The notes beneath the pieces are model-generated. The model saw nothing but the letters and a program-made list of their open reading frames with translations. It was not told the DNA's origin and did no database searches. A stretch of 64,000 nt of DNA from Parabacteroides chongii (GTDB lineage Bacteria > Bacteroidota > Bacteroidia > Bacteroidales > Tannerellaceae), in the NCBI RefSeq assembly GCF_029581355.1, contig NZ_CP120849.1, positions 1,520,501 through 1,584,500 on the forward strand, in the 5' to 3' direction. Shown here one piece after another: positions 9,138 through 17,395 of this stretch (position 1 is its first letter; each line of letters opens with the position of its first letter). Position numbers and translations under genes: made by a program.

Positions 9138-9947
9138 TTAGAAACAATACTTTAAACCAATACCTGTACTTATTCCCAACACCGGATGATAATGGACAGC
9201 TACATCGACTACAAAACCGGATAACCGGTATCCGACTCCCAAAGTAGGTAGGAGAGGAGTTGTCCTTATTCCCGTGCGTACATAAAAATGATCGATCAAT
9301 TGATACTCTATCCCGATACGTCCCGACACAGCAGTCTGTTTATCCGTTTCCGCATTTCCTACTATCAACAGGTTGTTAATTACTTCCCATTGAAAACCTA
9401 TTTGCAATGAATAATAGATAATAGATTCTATATCAGCATTCTTTTTTAGAATTTCGACAGAGGGAAAATCCTGTATCAACATTCCGATCAACAGCTTTTC
9501 AACCGGAGTAAACAGGATACCGACATCGACGGACAAGTACTGAGGACTTTCCTCCATCAGTTTTGTCTGCAGAAGTATATACTGCAAACTGATACCGATA
9601 CTCCATCTTTCACCAAGTGGTTTACCCAGGAACAACCGGAACATACTTTCACGATACTGGTCATAACCGAAAGAAGAGATATCAACACCGGCAGAAAGGA
9701 AGTCATTCGGATAGCTGAACGCCACATTCACAGTTCCCAGTTCTTTTAACCCATAATAATTAAAGTAATTGATATCAACCGATTTAGAATTTTCCCGACT
9801 AACCAGAGCCGGATTGAACAAGGAAGAATTCGTTACGCCACACATTCCCATTCCCATGCAACGGATATCCGGCAAACGGAGGTTATCAACAGCAGACAAA
9901 CAGGGAGAAATCCCCAGCAGGAAGCAGACAAAAAAGAATTGTTTCAT
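9138..9947 (-). CDS. FadL/PorV-like outer-membrane beta-barrel protein
   Basis: I take the ATG at 9947, which gives a clean signal peptide (MKQFFFVCFLLGISPCLSA); an upstream ATG at 9992 would add 15 residues with no signal character. The mature protein starts with a glycine-rich MGMGMCGVT stretch and an NPA triplet, as seen in FadL-fold and PorV/PorQ-family proteins, followed by alternating strands to a terminal aromatic (LKYCF). It may be a type IX-associated barrel, but I cannot distinguish this from a general FadL-like channel. It heads an operon with the downstream HHH protein. Confidence 0.65.
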   Translation of the reverse strand: MKQFFFVCFLLGISPCLSAVDNLRLPDIRCMGMGMCGVTNSSLFNPALVSRENSKSVDINYFNYYGLKELGTVNVAFSYPNDFLSAGVDISSFGYDQYRESMFRLFLGKPLGERWSIGISLQYILLQTKLMEESPQYLSVDVGILFTPVEKLLIGMLIQDFPSVEILKKNADIESIIYYSLQIGFQWEVINNLLIVGNAETDKQTAVSGRIGIEYQLIDHFYVRTGIRTTPLLPTLGVGYRLSGFVVDVAVHYHPVLGISTGIGLKYCF

Positions 9948-10044
9948 AGATAAGAATATTTGGTTGTTAATTAAAATGCTATTCTGATGCAAAAAAGATA
10001 TACACTATTCACAGCTATCGGTTTTGTACTTATCAGAATCGAAG

Positions 10045-10074
10045 CAAATATAATGATTCTTATTGAGTTCACAA
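10045..10074 (-). promoter_or_regulatory. Promoter for the FadL-like/HHH operon
   Basis: On the minus strand a TTG at 10072-10074 is followed after 19 bases by TATATTTG (10045-10052), a good match to the Bacteroidetes -33/-7 arrangement. It gives a leader of about 90 bases. Confidence 0.5.
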
Positions 10075-10152
10075 CTTATTAACAACTAAATTATCATTTT
10101 AGCCTGATTAGTCAAATTCTGTAAAAGCGGCACAGGCTATTGGGAAATCACC

Positions 10153-10160
10153 TACTTTTG
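10153..10160 (+). promoter_or_regulatory. -7 promoter box for the DUF4294 gene
   Basis: TACTTTTG matches TAnnTTTG and ends 6 bases before the ATG at 10167, so the mRNA would be leaderless or nearly so. No -33 element is evident. Confidence 0.4.
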
Positions 10161-10166
10161 TAAACT

Positions 10167-10772
10167 ATGACAAAGAAGAGATGGTATAAAATCCTCATTT
10201 TATTTCTCTTCTGTGCAATTGGAAGCCAGGCACAGAAGCTGAGAATAAATACACTTCCCGAAGGTGTGCAGCGGGCATACGTCGACGGGAAAGATACCAT
10301 TCCTGTCGTTAACTTGCAGGAAGTCTTTGTCTTTCCGCAAATGCGTTTTAAAAATAAACGTGAACAGGAGAAATATAATAAACTAGTACGGGATGTCAAA
10401 CGCACACTACCTTACGCCAAGATGGTGTATGAAACCTTGATCGAAACCTATGAATATATGGAAACGCTTCCCGATGACAAAGCCCGGCAAGCTCATTTGA
10501 AACGGATGGAAAAAGACCTGTTCAAAGAATATAAACCAGAGTTGAAAAAGCTGACTTTCTCGCAGGGCAAACTACTTATCAAACTGATCGACAGAGAATG
10601 TAATCAATCCAGTTATAATCTGCTGAAAGCTTACCTGGGAGGTTTCAGGGCAGGCTTCTGGAATTTGTTTGCCGGTATGTTCGGAGCCAGCCTGAAATCG
10701 GAATACGACCCGAAAGGGAAAGATGCCATGACGGAACGGGTCGTTATCCTGGTTGAAAGAGGATTACTCTGA
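10167..10772 (+). CDS. DUF4294 family secreted protein
   Basis: A 201-residue protein with a signal peptide (MTKKRWYKILILFLFCAIGSQAQ). The pattern VVNLQEVFVFPQMRFKNKRE followed by YNKLVRDVKRTLPYAK is the conserved core of DUF4294, a Bacteroidetes family of unknown function, likely periplasmic. A charged helical middle and RECNQSSYNLLK are also typical. Its 3' end overlaps that of the convergent TrmH-family gene by 9 bases. Confidence 0.85.
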   Translation: MTKKRWYKILILFLFCAIGSQAQKLRINTLPEGVQRAYVDGKDTIPVVNLQEVFVFPQMRFKNKREQEKYNKLVRDVKRTLPYAKMVYETLIETYEYMETLPDDKARQAHLKRMEKDLFKEYKPELKKLTFSQGKLLIKLIDRECNQSSYNLLKAYLGGFRAGFWNLFAGMFGASLKSEYDPKGKDAMTERVVILVERGLL

Positions 10773-11294
10773 CAACTGTTTAAAGAAATCCCAGATAATA
10801 ATACCGGTTGTTACCGACACGTTCAATGAATGTTTGGTTCCGTATTGGGGGATTTCAATACACATATCACAGTTATCAACAATGGATTGTTGAACACCTT
10901 TCACTTCGTTTCCCATGATTACGGCATACTTTTTATCCTTGTCTAACAGCAGTTTATCCAACATTATACTACCTACTGTCTGTTCAACAGCACAAACGAT
11001 ATACCCTTGTTGCTTCAGTTTATCAACAGCTTCCTGTGTATCTTTAAAATATTCCCAATCTACAGTTTCTTCAGCCCCCAAAGCTGTCTTATGGATCTCC
11101 GCATGGGGAGGACAAGCCGTGATGCCACATAAATAAATAGCTTCTACCCGAAACGCATCGGACGTACGAAAAACAGAACCTACGTTGTTCAGACTCCTAA
11201 CATGGTCAAGCACAACTATTAAAGGTATCTTCTTACTCTCTTTAAAAGCCTCCGGGGTGAGGCGGTTCATTTCTGTTATTTTCAGTTTACGCAT
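10764..11294 (-). CDS. TrmH-family (SpoU) RNA 2'-O-ribose methyltransferase
   Basis: I start at the ATG at 11294 (MRKLKITEMNRL), seven codons into the open frame; the upstream codons are poorly placed. All three SPOUT motifs are present: NNVGSVFRTSDAF (motif 1), VIMGNEVKGV (motif 2) and HSLNVSVTTGIIIW (motif 3), so SAM-dependent 2'-O-methylation of tRNA or rRNA is expected. At 176 residues it is a short catalytic-domain-only form; the target nucleotide cannot be given. Confidence 0.88.
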   Translation of the reverse strand: MRKLKITEMNRLTPEAFKESKKIPLIVVLDHVRSLNNVGSVFRTSDAFRVEAIYLCGITACPPHAEIHKTALGAEETVDWEYFKDTQEAVDKLKQQGYIVCAVEQTVGSIMLDKLLLDKDKKYAVIMGNEVKGVQQSIVDNCDMCIEIPQYGTKHSLNVSVTTGIIIWDFFKQLSE

Positions 11295-11312
11295 AGCTCT
11301 TTTCTTTGTCTG

Positions 11313-11320
11313 CAAAATTA
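11313..11320 (-). promoter_or_regulatory. -7 promoter box for TrmH-family gene
   Basis: Reads TAATTTTG on the minus strand, matching TAnnTTTG, 18 bases upstream of the ATG at 11294. Confidence 0.4.
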
Positions 11321-11675
11321 GCTAATTAATGTGGATATGCCGTTGAAAAGGTATTGATAAGTAGTGAACACAAAATGAAAAAAAGTTCTTGCTTTATTCA
11401 AATACTTACCTATACTCCTCCCCATTTCAAACACGCAACATTTATAACCCATTATTTATTACGAGCTATTAACAGCAGTTATACACGTATCAACACCCAT
11501 CAACAGGAACAAACTTTTTCACACAATCAGTTATCAACATAAAACTAATAAAGTCTATAAACAAAAGGAAAACAGAAGTAAAGCTATATTTTATACTGTT
11601 AGTATCGTCTTGATAAGCGGTTCATATACTTTAATAACTCCTCAAACAAATATTGTAACGAAAATGTATTAACTG

Positions 11676-11745
11676 TTTCAACAGGATATCATATACATCA
11701 TATTTTATTTTTAAATTAAAGATTAATATTAATATAATATATAAT
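11676..11745. repeat. AT-rich direct repeat, copy 1
   Basis: This block begins with TCAACAGGATATCATATACA and continues as AT-only sequence. It is closely similar to 12423-12492 (TTAACAGGATATTATATACA and following), about 750 bases downstream. Copy 1 directly precedes a perfect DnaA box. Confidence 0.65.
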
Positions 11746-11754
11746 TGTGGATAA
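11746..11754 (-). promoter_or_regulatory. Perfect DnaA box
   Basis: TGTGGATAA, the reverse complement of the consensus TTATCCACA, immediately after an AT-rich block. Matches the consensus exactly; function is an inference. Confidence 0.4.
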
Positions 11755-11808
11755 CTAATAAGAGGGGATTACGGAAGGATACGGTTACAAAGGATTATCT
11801 TTGCAATA

Positions 11809-12095
11809 ACGTTTCACCTGTCACAGCTTTCACCTACTTGAATATAATTCCTTTATGGTGACACGTCTTTACAAAGGTTCCATAAGCACCGGGCGGTAAA
11901 CCGATAGGCACTGCTTTTAGGTTCGGTAAGCACCGGCTGAAAAAGACAGGTCTTTTGTTTTTAAATGTCCTGTCTTTTAAAGACAAAAGTCCTGTCTTAA
12001 CATTTGAAAAGACCTGTCTTTTAAATGTGAAACGTCTGCCGTCACAACAACTGTCTGTGTGCCAATGTGCTGCACGGCTGTGACAGGTGAAACGT
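11809..12095. repeat. 19-bp perfect terminal inverted repeats bounding 287 bp
   Basis: ACGTTTCACCTGTCACAGC at 11809-11827 recurs as its exact reverse complement at 12077-12095. The enclosed DNA holds a second nested pair (11941-12022) and a direct repeat TAAGCACCGG near 11883 and 11928. No transposase and no clear target-site duplication are present. It could be a MITE-like element, a large cruciform, or a structured RNA. Confidence 0.6.
11941..12022. repeat. Inner nested inverted repeats with CCTGTCTT motif
   Basis: AAAAGACAGGTCTTTT (11941-11956) is mirrored by AAAAGACCTGTCTTTT (12007-12022); each is also nearly palindromic by itself. Two more CCTGTCTT copies lie between them, giving a compact cluster of alternate pairings. 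Confidence 0.55.
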
Positions 12096-12422
12096 ATGTG
12101 TATGAATCTCGTGTGGATATCCTGTGAACAGGTGGTTGGTAAGTGCTGATAAAAAACGCTTGCTTTTCTCGATTGAGATATCGGATAGGAGAATTATTAT
12201 GACGGCCAATAAATAGGGAAGTTTCTTTCCCCTTTCTTTTAAAGATTGTTTTGCACTGCTTTAGATGGCTGAAATAAATAAAGTTTTTACCTTTGCACAT
12301 TATCAACATAGAGTTGATAAGTATATTAAAATAAAGATTATCAGCTATAAAAGTAGATGATAACTTTGTTGATATATTATTTATATCCTCATAAGGAGGA
12401 AAGGACGATTAAAATATGAACC

Positions 12423-12492
12423 ATTTTAACAGGATATTATATACATCCTATTTATCTTTAGAATTAAATTAAGAATAATATAATAGATATAC
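12423..12492. repeat. AT-rich direct repeat, copy 2
   Basis: Imperfect copy of 11676-11745, ending one base before the nadA ATG, so it forms the nadA 5' leader. A -7-like TACCTTTG lies upstream at 12288-12295. Confidence 0.6.
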
Positions 12493-12493
12493 T

Positions 12494-13480
12494 ATGTTGA
12501 CAAATCAATCGATCGGATATATGGATGCACCGGTACCCAAAGACATAGATCTGAAGGAAGCCATTGATAAACTCCGTAAGGAAAAGAATGCTGTTATCCT
12601 TGCGCATTATTATCAGACCGGCGATATACAGGATATAGCAGATTTCGTGGGAGACAGTCTGGCGTTGGCTCAATGGGCTGCTAAAACAACAGCGGATATT
12701 ATTGTTCTCTGTGGTGTTCATTTTATGGGTGAAACGGCTAAGATCCTATGTCCGGATAAGAAAGTATTGGTTCCTGATCTGAATGCCGGTTGTTCACTGG
12801 CCGATAGTTGCCCGGCTCCTGAGTTTGCCGAATTTGTAAAACAACATCCGGATCATGTGGTTATTTCTTATGTCAATACAACAGCTGCGGTAAAAGCGGT
12901 GACAGATGTAGTGGTGACTTCTACCAATGCCCGTCAGATCGTTGAAAGTTTTCCGGAAGGAACAAAAATGATCTTCGGTCCGGACCGGAACCTGGGTAAT
13001 TACATAAACAGTATTACCGGACGTAATATGTTACTCTGGAATGGTGCCTGTCACGTACATGAACAATTTTCACTGGAAAAGATACTGGAATTGAAGAAAC
13101 AGTATCCGGATGCGGAAGTGATCACTCACCCGGAGTGTAAACAACCCGTTATACAGGTATCAGACTTCGTTGGTTCGACTGCCGCTCTTTTGAAACACAC
13201 TATCAAGTCAGACAAGAAACAGTTCATTGTAGCGACGGAAAGCGGCGTTATTCACGAAATGCGGAAAAAGAGCCCGGAGAAAGAGTTTATTCCGGCTCCT
13301 CCCAACGACAGTACATGTGCTTGCAACGAATGTAATTTCATGCGGCTGAATACGATGGAAAAGTTGTATAACTGTTTGAAATTTGAAATGCCGGAGATAT
13401 TTGTCGACGAGGAAGTACAGAAGAAGGCTATTAAACCGATTCGTAAGATGTTGGAAATATCTGAAAAGTTAGGTTTATAA
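12494..13480 (+). CDS. nadA: Quinolinate synthase NadA
   Basis: A 328-residue enzyme that condenses iminoaspartate with dihydroxyacetone phosphate to form quinolinate in de novo NAD synthesis; it is cytosolic and needs a [4Fe-4S] cluster. Expected features are present: AHYYQTGDIQDIADFVGDS near residue 37, Cys100 in AGCSLAD, Cys186 in GACHVHE, THPECK near 211, and the CACNEC cysteine cluster at 275-280. Length is normal. No nadB or nadC is adjacent in this window. A strong hairpin terminator overlaps its stop codon. Confidence 0.95.
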   Translation: MLTNQSIGYMDAPVPKDIDLKEAIDKLRKEKNAVILAHYYQTGDIQDIADFVGDSLALAQWAAKTTADIIVLCGVHFMGETAKILCPDKKVLVPDLNAGCSLADSCPAPEFAEFVKQHPDHVVISYVNTTAAVKAVTDVVVTSTNARQIVESFPEGTKMIFGPDRNLGNYINSITGRNMLLWNGACHVHEQFSLEKILELKKQYPDAEVITHPECKQPVIQVSDFVGSTAALLKHTIKSDKKQFIVATESGVIHEMRKKSPEKEFIPAPPNDSTCACNECNFMRLNTMEKLYNCLKFEMPEIFVDEEVQKKAIKPIRKMLEISEKLGL

Positions 13481-13517
13481 AAATAAAAGAGGCTGCGATT
13501 ACAGCCTCTTTTATTTT
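13480..13517. terminator. Bidirectional terminator between nadA and porZ-like gene
   Basis: The arm AAATAAAAGAGGCTG (13481-13495) pairs perfectly with 13502-13516 around a 6-base loop. A-rich and T-rich flanks make it work in both directions, serving the convergent nadA and porZ-like genes. Confidence 0.85.
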
Positions 13518-15846
13518 ATTTCACTACCATGATTTTGGTTACAACACTTTCTTTGGCTTCCGGGGTAGCAGATAATACCAGATAGATTCCGGTTGCTACA
13601 CGTCCTCCGCCTCTCTTGCGGCAATCCCAGGTGAATGTCCCGCCGGCGGATTTTCCCTGATAAACGATATTGCCTTTCATATCCGTTATTTTGACATTTG
13701 AATCGGCCATAAGTCCGACGATGGTTACACGATCGTTGTGTTCGGGACGGACGGGATTAGGATAGGCGTATATGTCCGAATAGTCTTCACTTCCTTCGGT
13801 AGCATCTCCCATATAAGATACCAGTCCTTTCTCCGTACCTATGAATACTTCTCCGGTGATCTGGTTAATCGCTAATGAATTAATCTGATTAGACGGAAGA
13901 GGGGAGTTGGCTGTTGTAAAGTTTGCTATTGTTTCCATACCATCCTCACTGACCAGGAATACACCGGAATTGTTTGTCGCAATCCATTTGCGGTTACCAC
14001 CATCGACAGCGATAGCATTGATTTGCTCTCCGTCCAACAGATAGTATGGTTCTCCGTCTTCGTTTGTCCGGATGATACGGGTACATCTTAGGTTATTAAT
14101 ATCCCGATAGTTTGTACAGATGATAGGTCCTCTGTTTGTGCCGATCCATACTTGTCCGTTTTTGTCCTCAGTTACACAGAAATAACCGCTAACATCTATA
14201 TTGCCGTTTGAATCGACAAATATATCATAGTAACGATATTCGTCATCACTAGTATCATCAATGGTGCCTTTGTCATCGAAAACTAAAATGCCTCGTATCG
14301 AACCGTAAGGACTATTGATCCATTTGTATCCGTTTGATGTAATGGTTACCTTATCGACCATAGATACGTTTTTATAATTATCGAATTGGAAACTTTTCCA
14401 GCTTCCATCTGCTTTTAGTACTTTTAGTACGGATTCAACTTCACAATTGGTCATCCATAAATTTCCTTCTTTATCAAAAGTTACATCGCCTACACGTACA
14501 TAATCATAGGGATTAATATCTTTTTTTACATAATCCAGTAAACTATTTGTATGGTTATATAATTGTATAGGTTCTTTATTTTTCAGTTCGACTATACCTT
14601 CTCCGTAAGATGAAATAAAATAACGATCAGGATCTTTAGGGTCGATAGCAATTCCTGTATAATCCCAGAAATACCTGAATTGATTTTCTTTATTTGCATT
14701 TTTGTTTTGGTTTATAGTATTTTCATCGAAGTTGAACCATTTATTGTCTTCATATTCCATAAATGTGCCGGGTCTATTCCAACGATCTGCCCAACGTCCT
14801 CCTCCAATAACAAGTAATTTATTATTATAGGTCGTCATATAATAGTTGAAATTCCGTTTGGGATATTCAGTATCGTTATTGGTATTTTCTAAAGTTATTT
14901 CGTATTTATTATTTTTCTTCTGTATGCCTTTTATTCCGTTTATACCTGCAGCTATCCAATAAGCATTGGGATCTTTTAGTGAAGAAACATTATTAATGAT
15001 TCCTACGTTAACAACGTCTTTATCAGTTAGAGATGAGTAAATATATAATTCAGAATCAGTATAAGACATTAACTTATTGTTCTGAAGAACCATACTCTTT
15101 AATTTATTGTTTTTCAATAAATTTCTTATTGTTCCGTCTGTACTTTGATAATAAATACCTTTTTCATTATTGTCGACAAACAGGCAAAGATTCTGCTGGA
15201 AAAAACATATTTGAGTGATATTATCCGTATCAAATTCAGATGAAGATAACGGATAAGTTTCCCATTCGTTATAATCTAGTAAATTACTATCCAATGAAGC
15301 ATATAGTAAACCGGTAGAAGTTGCAGCATAAATATATTCGTTATCCATGGTAACGGAATATACTTTTTTATTTAGTTTGTAGGTGTCTTTAATTTCTTTT
15401 TTATCCATATTCAGAACGATAATGCCAAAGTCGGTAGATAAATAGGCAAACTCTTTATATAGATAAATATTATTAATAGTCTTATTCGTTATATTGGAAT
15501 TGTCTAGCAGATAAGACAAATTATAAATACCATTTTCTCCTAATAAGTCAATATTTCCGTTACTATAAGTGATAAGTAATGTATTGACTTCCGGATTAAA
15601 GCTTATATAGCTTATATCACTGTCACTTAATCCGGTTTGCCTGGAATAATGAGTGATACTTTTATCTTCTTTATTATAACTGTAAAGAGAACCGTCGGCT
15701 ACGGCATACACATGATTATTAGCTTCGGCTATCTGGCTTGTCGTATAATAAGCCAGATAACTACTCCATTCCCCTACGCTTTTCTGTGCAGTCGTGTAGG
15801 ATATTGCCATGCATAAAAACAGAAGAGTATATAGTATTCTTTTCAT
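13516..15846 (-). CDS. porZ: PorZ-like T9SS protein (two beta-propellers plus sorting domain)
   Basis: This 776-residue protein has a signal peptide (MKRILYTLLFLCMAISYTTAQ), then GEWSSYLAYYTTSQIAEANNHV, the start of a beta-propeller of the two-component-regulator-propeller type. Repeated propeller blades fill the protein (for example EGNLWMTNCEVESVLK, NGQVWIGTNRGPI, NRKWIATNNSGVF). The C-terminus (YAYPNPVRPEHNDRVTI ... RVATGIYLV) is a type A T9SS sorting domain. Length and domain plan match PorZ of Porphyromonas gingivalis, a surface part of the PorU-PorV-PorQ-PorZ attachment complex. Three bases separate it from rdgB upstream, so the two are likely cotranscribed. Confidence 0.8.
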   Translation of the reverse strand: MKRILYTLLFLCMAISYTTAQKSVGEWSSYLAYYTTSQIAEANNHVYAVADGSLYSYNKEDKSITHYSRQTGLSDSDISYISFNPEVNTLLITYSNGNIDLLGENGIYNLSYLLDNSNITNKTINNIYLYKEFAYLSTDFGIIVLNMDKKEIKDTYKLNKKVYSVTMDNEYIYAATSTGLLYASLDSNLLDYNEWETYPLSSSEFDTDNITQICFFQQNLCLFVDNNEKGIYYQSTDGTIRNLLKNNKLKSMVLQNNKLMSYTDSELYIYSSLTDKDVVNVGIINNVSSLKDPNAYWIAAGINGIKGIQKKNNKYEITLENTNNDTEYPKRNFNYYMTTYNNKLLVIGGGRWADRWNRPGTFMEYEDNKWFNFDENTINQNKNANKENQFRYFWDYTGIAIDPKDPDRYFISSYGEGIVELKNKEPIQLYNHTNSLLDYVKKDINPYDYVRVGDVTFDKEGNLWMTNCEVESVLKVLKADGSWKSFQFDNYKNVSMVDKVTITSNGYKWINSPYGSIRGILVFDDKGTIDDTSDDEYRYYDIFVDSNGNIDVSGYFCVTEDKNGQVWIGTNRGPIICTNYRDINNLRCTRIIRTNEDGEPYYLLDGEQINAIAVDGGNRKWIATNNSGVFLVSEDGMETIANFTTANSPLPSNQINSLAINQITGEVFIGTEKGLVSYMGDATEGSEDYSDIYAYPNPVRPEHNDRVTIVGLMADSNVKITDMKGNIVYQGKSAGGTFTWDCRKRGGGRVATGIYLVLSATPEAKESVVTKIMVVK

Positions 15847-15849
15847 AAT

Positions 15850-16431
15850 TTATTCTGATAATGTAGATAAGAAAGCACTCAATTTCTTTACAGCTTCAGC
15901 CCGGTGGCTGATTGTATTCTTTATATCATTACCCATTTCAGCGAATGTTTCCGCATAGTTATCCGGCATAAAGATTGGATCGTATCCGAATCCGCTGGCT
16001 CCGCGCTTTTCCTTCGTTATCTGACCGTTGACGATGCCTTCGAACAGATACTCCTTGCCGTTCAGGATAAGTGCTATGACGGTACGGAAACGGGCTTTCC
16101 GGTTTTCTTTACCGTTCATTTCCAAAAGAAGTTTTTGCATGTTTGCTTCCGAATTGTGTCCCGGACCGGCATAACGTGCAGAATATACACCGGGAGCATT
16201 GTTTAGGGCTTCCACTTCAAGACCGGTATCGTCGGCAAAACAGTCATAACCGAATTTTTCTTTGATATAGCGGGCTTTCTGAAGAGCATTTCCTTCCAGG
16301 GTATCGGCTGTTTCCGGTATATCGTCATGGCAATCGATGGCAGCCAGGCTTACTATCTCTGTATGACCGGCTGTTATTTTTTGTACTTCATCCAACTTAT
16401 GTTGGTTATTTGTAGCGAATACGAGTTTCAT
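15850..16431 (-). CDS. rdgB: RdgB/HAM1 non-canonical purine NTP pyrophosphatase
   Basis: A 193-residue cytosolic housecleaning enzyme that hydrolyses ITP, XTP and dITP to monophosphates. It begins with the family signature [16 protein letters not shown] and has [26 protein letters not shown] near residue 65, the RAxFRTVIAL strand, and [11 protein letters not shown], followed by the [11 protein letters not shown]-terminus. All are conserved, and length is normal. It is in a predicted operon with the porZ-like gene and is separated from the upstream YitT-family gene by a terminator. Confidence 0.95.
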   Translation of the reverse strand: MKLVFATNNQHKLDEVQKITAGHTEIVSLAAIDCHDDIPETADTLEGNALQKARYIKEKFGYDCFADDTGLEVEALNNAPGVYSARYAGPGHNSEANMQKLLLEMNGKENRKARFRTVIALILNGKEYLFEGIVNGQITKEKRGASGFGYDPIFMPDNYAETFAEMGNDIKNTISHRAEAVKKLSAFLSTLSE

Positions 16432-16451
16432 ATGCGTGAATATCTAAATAA

Positions 16452-16496
16452 AAAAGCACTTCTGTACGAAATATATAACGTATGGAAGTGCTTTTA
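16452..16496 (-). terminator. Terminator between yitT-family gene and rdgB
   Basis: AAAAGCACTTC (16452-16462) pairs with GAAGTGCTTTT (16485-16495), with further partial pairing in the loop. A- and T-rich flanks make it able to act on either strand; it follows the minus-strand leuS/yitT unit. Confidence 0.75.
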
Positions 16497-16513
16497 ATTG
16501 TTTGAATAATATT

Positions 16514-17395
16514 TTAAGTTTTTATCTGGTCAAATCCTTCTCCGTAAACTCCACGGACAATACTTTGGGAAATAAAAGCCTGGTGGTCTATCTGTTTTAC
16601 CAGACGGAAGATGGATACTGATTCCGATTTTTTAGCCAGTAGTACAACCACTTTGACCGGTTTACGGGAATAACCTCCTACACCGTCCAGTATGGTACAT
16701 CCTCTGTCCAGGTCGTGAATGATCCGCTCGGCTATTTCATCATACTTCTGCGAGAAGATGAGGAACTGCACCGATTGGCGGTTTCCGTTCAGCACCATGT
16801 CGAGGACATAGTTACTGATGATCATTTCAACAAAACCAAAGACGATCTTATCCACGTTATGGAAGAGGAAAAAAGAGGAACTGATAATGAAGAAGTCACA
16901 AAATAACAGTGCGCGTCCGATAGATATATTCTTATATTTATTGACAATTGCTCCAATAATATCTGTTCCACCCGTACTTCCGTTCGCTGAAAATACCAAT
17001 CCTAACCCAGCTCCGCAAAGGAGTGCACCGATCATGATCGCCATAAATGGCTGATCGTGTAATATGGGATTACCTTTCAGCAGCCATTCAAAGAATGACA
17101 GGGATGCGGAAAGTGAGAATACTCCAAAGATTGTTTTTATAAGGAATTTGAATCCCAAAATCTTCAGAGCGGCTAATAGTAAGACTACATTGATAACAAA
17201 GTATGAAACCGACACCGGTATTGCACCGCCGGTGGCAAAGAATATCAGTGCGCAGATACCGCTTACACCACCGGTGACAATTTCATTAGACAGGATAAAA
17301 GCGTTGAACCCGAAACCATATAGTATGGTTCCCAGGAAAATCGTCAGATAATCCTTTATAAAATAATAAATAGCATAAGATTTACTTGTTTTCAT
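16514..17395 (-). CDS. YitT family membrane protein (DUF161 + DUF2179)
   Basis: A 293-residue integral membrane protein with five or six hydrophobic segments. GFGFNAFILSNEIVTGGVSGI and LCGAGLGLVFSANGSTGGTDIIG are the two conserved glycine-rich repeats of the YitT family. The C-terminal ~85 residues form the soluble DUF2179 domain (CTILDGVGGYSRKPVKVV). The physiological substrate is unknown. Its ATG shares a base with the leuS stop codon region at 17395, so it is likely cotranscribed with leuS. Confidence 0.9.
   Translation of the reverse strand: MKTSKSYAIYYFIKDYLTIFLGTILYGFGFNAFILSNEIVTGGVSGICALIFFATGGAIPVSVSYFVINVVLLLAALKILGFKFLIKTIFGVFSLSASLSFFEWLLKGNPILHDQPFMAIMIGALLCGAGLGLVFSANGSTGGTDIIGAIVNKYKNISIGRALLFCDFFIISSSFFLFHNVDKIVFGFVEMIISNYVLDMVLNGNRQSVQFLIFSQKYDEIAERIIHDLDRGCTILDGVGGYSRKPVKVVVLLAKKSESVSIFRLVKQIDHQAFISQSIVRGVYGEGFDQIKT

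Larger units (their letters stand above)
11321..12493. other. 1.2-kb gene-free region: candidate replication origin
   Basis: No convincing gene is present. The region is AT-rich and contains one perfect DnaA box (11746-11754) and several near matches: TGTGGATAT at 11330 and 12112, TTATACACG at 11479, TTATCAACA at 11531 and 12300, GTTGATAA at 12313 and TGTTGATAT at 12367. The perfect box directly follows a 60-base AT-rich block, which is repeated just before nadA. This resembles an oriC layout (DNA-unwinding element beside DnaA boxes), but the short boxes also occur by chance in AT-rich DNA. Nested inverted repeats lie in the middle. Confidence 0.35.

Noticed and set aside
11809..12095. Invertible promoter like that at 40403-40770
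   Set aside because: It has inverted repeats but no recombinase gene nearby and no full promoter inside the bounded segment.
11977..12309. Open frame of 110 codons on the minus strand in the repeat-rich region
   Set aside because: It runs through the nested inverted repeats, has no recognisable domain, poor composition and no promoter or signal sequence; likely chance.
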